A stretch of DNA of 19,123 nucleotides, from NCBI GenBank assembly GCA_030918015.1, contig JAUPTP010000002.1, positions 1-19,123 on the forward strand, read 5' to 3'. The DNA is from Pseudomonadota bacterium. Its GTDB lineage: Bacteria; Pseudomonadota; Gammaproteobacteria; Burkholderiales; Burkholderiaceae_C. Below the pieces are notes generated by a model, which saw nothing but the letters and a program-made list of their open reading frames with translations, ran no database searches and had not been told where the DNA came from. Made by a program: the position numbers and the translations under genes. The stretch's first letter is position 1, and every line of letters begins with the position of its first letter. This document shows positions 15,025-19,123 of the stretch, piece by piece.

Positions 15025-16661
15025 GTCGTCAGGGGGTCGGCGGCGAGCAGGTCCTGTGCCCGGGTCCGCGGCAGCGTCAGCACCGCCCGGGTGCCGTGCT
15101 CGCTGCTGTGCAGCTGCAGCTGGCCGCCGTGCGCCCGCGCCAGCGAGCGCGCGATCGACAGCCCCAGGCCGCTGCCGTCCGGGCTGTGGCGGCGGGCCTG
15201 CGCGCCGCGGAAATGGCGATCGAACACCAGCGGCAGTTCGTGGGCCGGGATGCCGATGCCCTGGTCGCTGACCGTCACCCGCAGGTCGGCCGGCTCGTCC
15301 TGGCCCTGCGTCAGGTCCGGCACCGCCTCGATGGTGATGTCGACCCGATCGCCGGCGCGCGAGTAGCGCGTCGCATTGTCCAGCAGCACGCCCAGCAGCT
15401 GGCGCAGCCGCAGCGGATCGCCCGCGACCACATGGCGGCCGCTGCGGCCGGGCGGCTCGCCCAGCCGCACGCCCTGGCGGGCCGCGAGCACGCCGGCCTG
15501 CGCCATCGCCTCGGCGGCCAGCTCGTCCATGTCGACCGGCTCGCGCACCAGCGACAGCGAGTCGATGTCGCTGCGCGCCATCGCCAGCAGGTCGTCGATG
15601 ACCGCGCCGAGCTGGCGTGCGGTGACGACGATGCGCGACAGCGCCTCCTTGTATTCGGCCGCCGGCTTGTCGATGCCGCGCAGCGTGATCTCGGCCTCGC
15701 CGCGGATCACGGTCGTGGGCGTGCGCAGCTCGTGGCTGATGTCGGCGAAGAGCCTGCGGCGCTGCGCGTCGGCCTGGCGCAGCGAGGCCAGGGCATCGGC
15801 CAGCTCGCGGGTGCGTGCATTGACCTGCTCCTCGAGCCGCTGGCGCTGCGCCGACTCGCGCTCGCGGTGCTGCTCGAGCTCGGCCGCCAGCGCATTGACG
15901 CTGCCGGCCACCTCGGCGAACTCGTCCTGGCCGGTCAGGGCGATGCGGTGGCCGAGCCGGCCCGCCTGCAGCGCACGCGCGCCTTCGCTGAGCTGCTGCA
16001 GCGGACGGTGCAATGCCCGGCCGAAATGCAGCGCCGCGGCCATCGCGCTGGCCGAGAGCACCGCGGCCGCACCGAGCCAGAGCCAGCGCACCCCCGTCAG
16101 CGTCGCGTCGGCGGCTGCGCGCTCGCGCTGCACCGCGGCGGTCTCGCGGGCGATGTTCTCGGCGATGAGCTTGCGCACGTCGTGGCCCTGGGGCATGTCG
16201 AACACCCGCGACAGCTCGGCCCAGGCCTGTGCGGCGTCGGAGCCGGGCGGCAGCGCGCGGGCCTGGTCGGCTGCGCTGGCCAGCGCGCTCACGCTCTGCT
16301 CGAGCACCGCCAGCGTCTCGCGGCGGCGCAGGTTCTCCTCGCGGGCCTCGGCGCGGCCATCGAGCTCGATCGCCTGCTGGGTCAGGCCCTTCAGGCGCTG
16401 CAGCGTGCCCTGCATCGCCGCGAGCAGCTCGGCGCGCGCGCCACTGTCGGCATGCGCGCCCTGCTGCATCTGTGCGACCCAGGTGCGCAGGCGCTGCTTC
16501 TGCGCCGAGAGCTGGATGAATCCGGTGGCGATGTCGCTGGCCACCCGTCCGCGCAGCACCTGGCGCTCGGTGACGGCCAGCGAGGCGGCGGCCAGCAGCG
16601 CGGCCAGCGCCATCACCAGCGCGAACAGGGCCAGGACCAGGGTGAGGCGGCGACGGAACAT
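15021..16661 (-). CDS. Membrane-bound sensor histidine kinase
   Basis: 546 aa. The first membrane helix is about 6-30, and a predicted periplasmic helical sensor domain of about 160 residues follows (31-190). A second membrane helix (about 192-213) leads into a HAMP domain (about 212-265) and a coiled coil to about 300. The phosphoacceptor is His310 in ADISHELRTP. ATP-binding motifs: LLDNATRYS with Asn429 (N box), SDQGIGIP (G1, about 466-472), FDRHFRG (F box) and GSGLGLSIA (G2, about 496-504). The sensor region is all-helical, compatible with a four-helix-bundle input; the ligand is unknown. It is first in an operon with the response regulator and divergent from a secreted NTF2-like protein. 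Confidence 0.96.
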   Translation of the reverse strand: MFRRRLTLVLALFALVMALAALLAAASLAVTERQVLRGRVASDIATGFIQLSAQKQRLRTWVAQMQQGAHADSGARAELLAAMQGTLQRLKGLTQQAIELDGRAEAREENLRRRETLAVLEQSVSALASAADQARALPPGSDAAQAWAELSRVFDMPQGHDVRKLIAENIARETAAVQRERAAADATLTGVRWLWLGAAAVLSASAMAAALHFGRALHRPLQQLSEGARALQAGRLGHRIALTGQDEFAEVAGSVNALAAELEQHRERESAQRQRLEEQVNARTRELADALASLRQADAQRRRLFADISHELRTPTTVIRGEAEITLRGIDKPAAEYKEALSRIVVTARQLGAVIDDLLAMARSDIDSLSLVREPVDMDELAAEAMAQAGVLAARQGVRLGEPPGRSGRHVVAGDPLRLRQLLGVLLDNATRYSRAGDRVDITIEAVPDLTQGQDEPADLRVTVSDQGIGIPAHELPLVFDRHFRGAQARRHSPDGSGLGLSIARSLARAHGGQLQLHSSEHGTRAVLTLPRTRAQDLLAADPLTT

Positions 16662-16699
16662 GGCCCGATTGTCTCCGTGCCGCCGCGGCGCGTGCCACG

Positions 16700-16717
16700 G
16701 TTCATCCGGCGTTCATC
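16700..16717. promoter_or_regulatory. Direct-repeat box (TTCAT-N6-TTCAT) between histidine kinase and NTF2-like gene
   Basis: GTTCATC occurs at 16700-16706 and 16711-16717, one helical turn (11 bp) apart. This is the typical layout of OmpR-family response-regulator sites. It lies 39 bp before the kinase start (other strand) and about 115 bp before the secreted-protein start in the 169-bp divergent gap, so it may control both. Confidence 0.5.
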
Positions 16718-16830
16718 TGTCTGTCAGTGCCGCCTCATGCGCCGATCACCGCAGGTTCAAGGCGCGTCGCTCCAATCGGACCTGTCCCGACACCCCGCAA
16801 CGAATCCCGCGAGACACGGAGTTTCCGACC

Positions 16831-17406
16831 ATGAAGAGCCGCATCCCCGCCCTGATCGCCACCCTGGCCGCCCTGACGCTGGGCCACGCGCCGCTGGCTG
16901 CCCGCGCCCAGACCGTCGTCGTCAACCAGGCCGTCACCGAGTCCGAGGTGCTGTCGGCGCAGAAGGCCTGGTGCCAGGCGCTGCTCGACATCGGCGCGGC
17001 GCACGCCAGCGGCGGCCAGCCCGCGGCCCGTGCGCTGGCCGAGAAGGTGATCGACGCCGCCTACGGCTACCAGATGGGCGTGGTGCTGTTCAAGCCGACG
17101 CTGACGGTCAATCCGCAGACCTTCCGCACCACCCGCGCCGGCGCGCTGTCCTATTTCGTCGGCGGCGATCCGGCCTATCCGAAGGACAGCGGCTTCGCGC
17201 TGAAGGGCTGGACCGCCTGCGAGCCGGTCAATGCGGCGGTCTTCATCGCCGGCGACAGCGCCACCACCATGGGCAAGGTCCGCTTCACCGGCAAGGATGG
17301 CAAGGTCACGGCGGTCGACAAGACCTGGCAGTTCGTCAAGGACGACGCGGGCCGGCTGCGCATCGTCGTGCATCACTCGTCGCTGGAATACACCGCGGCG
17401 CACTGA
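16831..17406 (+). CDS. Secreted NTF2-like (SnoaL/CaMKII-association-type) protein
   Basis: 191 aa. It begins with a Sec signal peptide (Lys/Arg n-region, hydrophobic core to about residue 18, cleavage near AARA-QT at 26-27), so the mature protein is probably periplasmic. The ending DKTWQFVKDDAGRLRIVVHHSSLEY resembles the last two strands of NTF2-like/SnoaL folds. The middle has AYGYQMGVVLFKPTLTV and FRTTRAGALSYFVGGDPAYP, a conserved block I associate with a family of secreted proteins of this length in Gram-negatives. Some databases name relatives 'phosphoribosyl-AMP cyclohydrolase', which I think is a misnomer since HisI motifs are absent. Ligand or activity is unknown. It is divergent from the two-component operon and is a candidate target or signal partner. 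Confidence 0.85.
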   Translation: MKSRIPALIATLAALTLGHAPLAARAQTVVVNQAVTESEVLSAQKAWCQALLDIGAAHASGGQPAARALAEKVIDAAYGYQMGVVLFKPTLTVNPQTFRTTRAGALSYFVGGDPAYPKDSGFALKGWTACEPVNAAVFIAGDSATTMGKVRFTGKDGKVTAVDKTWQFVKDDAGRLRIVVHHSSLEYTAAH

Positions 17407-17416
17407 GTGCTGCCGT

Positions 17417-18388
17417 TCAGTCGATCTTCGCGCCCGAGGCCTCGACGATGGCCTTCCAGCGGGTGTAGTCGCTGCGGATCAGCGCCCCGAAGCGCGCCGG
17501 GGTCATCGACTCCGGCTCGGCGCCCTGGGCGTGGATGGCCGCGCGCACCTCGGCGCTGGCCAGCAGGCGGTTGACCTCGGTGTTGATCTGCGTGACCACC
17601 GCCTCCGGCGTGCCGGCCGGCGCCAGCAGGCCGTACCAGGTGCTGACGTCGAAGTCCTTGTGGCCCGACTCGGCCAGCGTCGGCACCTCCGGCAGCGAGG
17701 AGCTGCGCCGCGCCGAGGTCACCGCCAGCGCGCGCAGCCTGCCCGCGCGGATCTGCGCGATCGCCGAGGGCACCGACGAGGACAGCAGCTCGACATGGCC
17801 GGCCAGCGCATCGGCCATCGCCGGGCTGGAGCCCTTGTACGGGATGTGGCTGAGCGTGATGCCGGCGGCCTTCTCGAACAGCTCGGCCGCCAGGTGGATG
17901 GAGGTGCCGTTGCCCGGCGAGCCGTAGCGGATCGAGCCGGGCGCCGCCTTCGAGGCCTGCACCACGTCGGCGATGCTGCGCAGGCGCGAGCCCGCCGCGG
18001 TGGCGATCACCACCGGCGTGTAGGCCACATGCGCCACCGGCACCAGGTCGCGGGTCGGGTCCCAAGGCAGGTTGCGGTAGAGCCAGGGCGCGATCACCAG
18101 ATTGTCCTTCTGGCCCATCACCAGGTCGTGACCGGTGGGCGCGGCGCGCACCGCCTCGGTGATGCCCAGCGTGCCGCCGGCGCCGGCCTTGTTGTCGGCG
18201 ACGATGTTCCAGCGCAGCTGCTCGCTCAGCCGGGTGGCGATCAGGCGCGCCAGGATGTCGGTGCCGCCGCCGGGCGGGAAGGGCACGATCATGCGGATCG
18301 GCTTCGAGGGGAAGCTGCCCGACTGCGCCAGCGCAGAGCCGCCCAGGGCCAGCCCGAGCGCGGAGAGGGTGAAATGTCGGCGTTGCAT
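17417..18388 (-). CDS. Bug-family tripartite tricarboxylate transporter substrate-binding protein
   Basis: 323 aa, the usual Bug length. These periplasmic proteins bind small carboxylates for TctAB-type transporters or sensing. The N-terminus MQRRHFTLSALGLALGGSAL carries a twin-arginine-like RRHFTL ahead of a hydrophobic core and an ALA-QS cleavage site, so Tat export is possible. Family motifs: FPSKPIRMIVPFPPGGGTD, ADNKAGAGGTLG, YGSPGNGTSIHLAAELF, HIPYKGSSPAMADALAG, LPEVPTLAE and WYGLLAPAGTP. The start at 18386-18388 was chosen over an ATG 36 bp upstream because that one sits inside the tmRNA terminator. No transporter membrane genes are nearby, as is common for orphan Bug proteins. It converges with the NTF2-like gene, with 10 bp between stops. 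Confidence 0.94.
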   Translation of the reverse strand: MQRRHFTLSALGLALGGSALAQSGSFPSKPIRMIVPFPPGGGTDILARLIATRLSEQLRWNIVADNKAGAGGTLGITEAVRAAPTGHDLVMGQKDNLVIAPWLYRNLPWDPTRDLVPVAHVAYTPVVIATAAGSRLRSIADVVQASKAAPGSIRYGSPGNGTSIHLAAELFEKAAGITLSHIPYKGSSPAMADALAGHVELLSSSVPSAIAQIRAGRLRALAVTSARRSSSLPEVPTLAESGHKDFDVSTWYGLLAPAGTPEAVVTQINTEVNRLLASAEVRAAIHAQGAEPESMTPARFGALIRSDYTRWKAIVEASGAKID

Positions 18389-18403
18389 GGCGGTGTGCGT
18401 CCG

Positions 18404-18443
18404 CAAAGAAGAAAGCCCCGGCACGGTGACCCGTGTCGGGGCT
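18404..18443 (-). terminator. Intrinsic terminator of tmRNA
   Basis: On the - strand a 13-bp stem (18431-18443 with 18414-18426) with one A-C mismatch closes a GTCA loop and is followed by TTCTTCTTT. It starts 11 bp after the encoded CCA of tmRNA. It also lies 16 bp upstream of the Bug gene start. Confidence 0.9.
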
Positions 18444-18453
18444 GTCGTTTGAC

Positions 18454-18825
18454 TGGTGGAGCCGGGGGGAATTGAACCCCCGTCCGCAAGCCATCCTCAG
18501 GCAGTTCTACATGTGTAGTTCTCTGATTTGAGTCTCGCGCGCCAAGCGGGCAGGAACACCCTCTTGGACACGCCAGTCACGTGATCTCGATCTGAACCGT
18601 GTGACCCGGCTCAGATCCAGCCAATGTGAATAACCTCTCAGCCCTTGACCTTGCGGTCTCAGGCCCGGCCCATCGGCCAACCGTTGAGAGGCTCACCGGT
18701 GTTAAGCGGCGAGGGCGAAACGTTCGTCGTTCGCAGTTACTTTGTTTCCAGTGGTTTTACGAGCGAACTGGTGCTCGACATGCCCTGCTCCGATTCCGCA
18801 CCCACGTCGAAACCAGGTCGGCCCC
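18454..18825 (-). ncRNA. ssrA: Transfer-messenger RNA (tmRNA), one-piece
   Basis: 372 nt. The 5' end GGGGCCGACCUGGUUUCGACG and the 3' end with T-arm GGGGGUUCAAUUCCCCC and CGGCUCCACCA form the alanine tRNA-like domain. The acceptor stem GGGGCCG/CGGCUCC contains the G3-U pair recognised by alanyl-tRNA synthetase, and CCA is encoded. The mRNA-like part holds a resume codon after GUAACU and a tag frame ending in UAA. It releases stalled ribosomes and marks the unfinished protein for proteolysis, together with SmpB. The order is the standard one-piece form, not the permuted two-piece form found in some betaproteobacteria. TAAGAT, with no good -35 element, lies about 10 bp upstream of the 5' end as a possible -10. 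Confidence 0.97.
18702..18734 (-). other. tmRNA proteolysis tag reading frame (ANDERFALAA)
   Basis: Read on the - strand from the GCG resume codon (18732-18734): Ala-Asn-Asp-Glu-Arg-Phe-Ala-Leu-Ala-Ala, then UAA (18702-18704). With the alanine from charged tmRNA the full tag is AANDERFALAA. The ALAA end is the ClpXP/ClpAP degron, and AND...FALAA is typical of betaproteobacteria. Confidence 0.95.
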
Positions 18826-18852
18826 TGAAGGCGCGATCTTAGCACCTTCCGG

Positions 18853-19123
18853 TCACGCCCCGAGGCGCAGCACCTCGATCAGCCCGGCCGGGGTGCGGAT
18901 GAGGTGGTCGGCGCCCCAGGTCTCGATCGGCTCGCCGTCGCCCAGATAGCCCCAGGCCGCGGCCACCGTGCCCATGCCGGCGGCCTGTCCGGCCTGGATG
19001 TCGCGCAGGTCGTCGCCGACATAGAGACAGTGCGCCGGCTCGACCGCCAGGCGGCGCGCCGCCTCCAGCAGCGGATCGGGGAAAGGCTTGGCGCGTGCGG
19101 TGGTGTCGCCGCAGACCAGCACC
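18853..19123 (-). CDS. HAD-superfamily phosphatase, C-terminal part, probably phosphoglycolate phosphatase
   Basis: Only the last 90 or so codons are in the window; the gene enters from the right edge, and the first in-frame GTG at 19120-19122 is internal. Visible are KPFPDPLLEAARRL (HAD motif III lysine) and CLYVGDDLRDIQAGQAAGM (motif IV acidic pair GDDLRD), then TVAAAWGYLG, as in Gph-type phosphatases. Gph removes 2-phosphoglycolate formed during DNA repair or oxygenase side reactions. Relatives with the same motifs (for example pyrophosphatase PpaX or MupP) cannot be excluded without the N-terminal half. The stop is 27 bp before the tmRNA 5' end, so the ssrA promoter must overlap the end of this coding region. 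Confidence 0.88.
   Translation of the reverse strand, partial: VLVCGDTTARAKPFPDPLLEAARRLAVEPAHCLYVGDDLRDIQAGQAAGMGTVAAAWGYLGDGEPIETWGADHLIRTPAGLIEVLRLGA

Noticed and set aside
15096..17468. 790- and 676-codon + strand frames over the histidine kinase
   Set aside because: Antisense shadows of the kinase. Only the last 191 codons of the second one (from 16831) have a signal peptide and a recognisable family.
18454..18825. Permuted two-piece tmRNA, known in some betaproteobacteria
   Set aside because: The 5' acceptor half, tag frame and 3' acceptor half with CCA are in the standard order, so this is the one-piece form.
18626..18949. Short + strand open frames at 18626-18949 and 18645-18842
   Set aside because: They lie on the opposite strand of tmRNA and the gph-like gene and have no ribosome-binding site or motif.

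Overview
The window is very GC-rich, with dense coding, short gaps and strong third-position G/C bias. The closest fit is a betaproteobacterium of the Burkholderiales (Leptothrix/Sphaerotilus/Rubrivivax-like). Supporting markers are a one-piece tmRNA with tag ANDERFALAA, a Bug-type tripartite-tricarboxylate binding protein, class 2 pyrD, gluQRS, cheZ and a YhaJ/pirin pair. This taxonomic call is an inference from gene content.

Layout, left to right. (1) Positions 1-2984, + strand: the 3' end of an unrecognised alpha-helical protein, overlapping by 4 bp a zinc-ribbon / membrane-anchor / PstS-like / OmpA-like fusion. (2) 2991-5109, - strand: a DUF599 membrane protein, then a pirin gene followed by a flavodoxin-family gene. 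A YhaJ-like LysR regulator (5213-6187, +) is divergent from pirin and overlaps gluQRS (6184-7113, +). (3) 7195-7551: a small FKBP-type prolyl isomerase with its own terminator. (4) 7601-11164, - strand: one very large MmeI-like (type IIL/IIG) restriction-modification protein whose target-recognition segment is markedly AT-richer than the rest. An array of direct and inverted repeats lies just upstream. (5) 11421-13577, - strand: cheZ with a sigma-28-like promoter, a small membrane protein and pyrD. rpiA is divergent (13635-14297, +). (6) 14317-16661, - strand: a histidine kinase and OmpR-type response regulator overlapping by 4 bp, divergent from a secreted NTF2-like protein (16831-17406, +). 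(7) 17417-18388, - strand: a Bug-type binding protein; then ssrA (tmRNA, 18454-18825, -) with a strong terminator, and the 3' part of a HAD phosphatase (probably gph) running off the right end.

Most genes are housekeeping: pyrimidine synthesis, pentose phosphate, tRNA modification, ribosome rescue, chemotaxis. The accessory content is mainly the solo restriction-modification gene and the unrecognised pair at the left edge. The pirin/flavodoxin/LysR cluster looks like a small redox or aromatic-stress response module. The two-component pair probably controls its divergent periplasmic neighbour.
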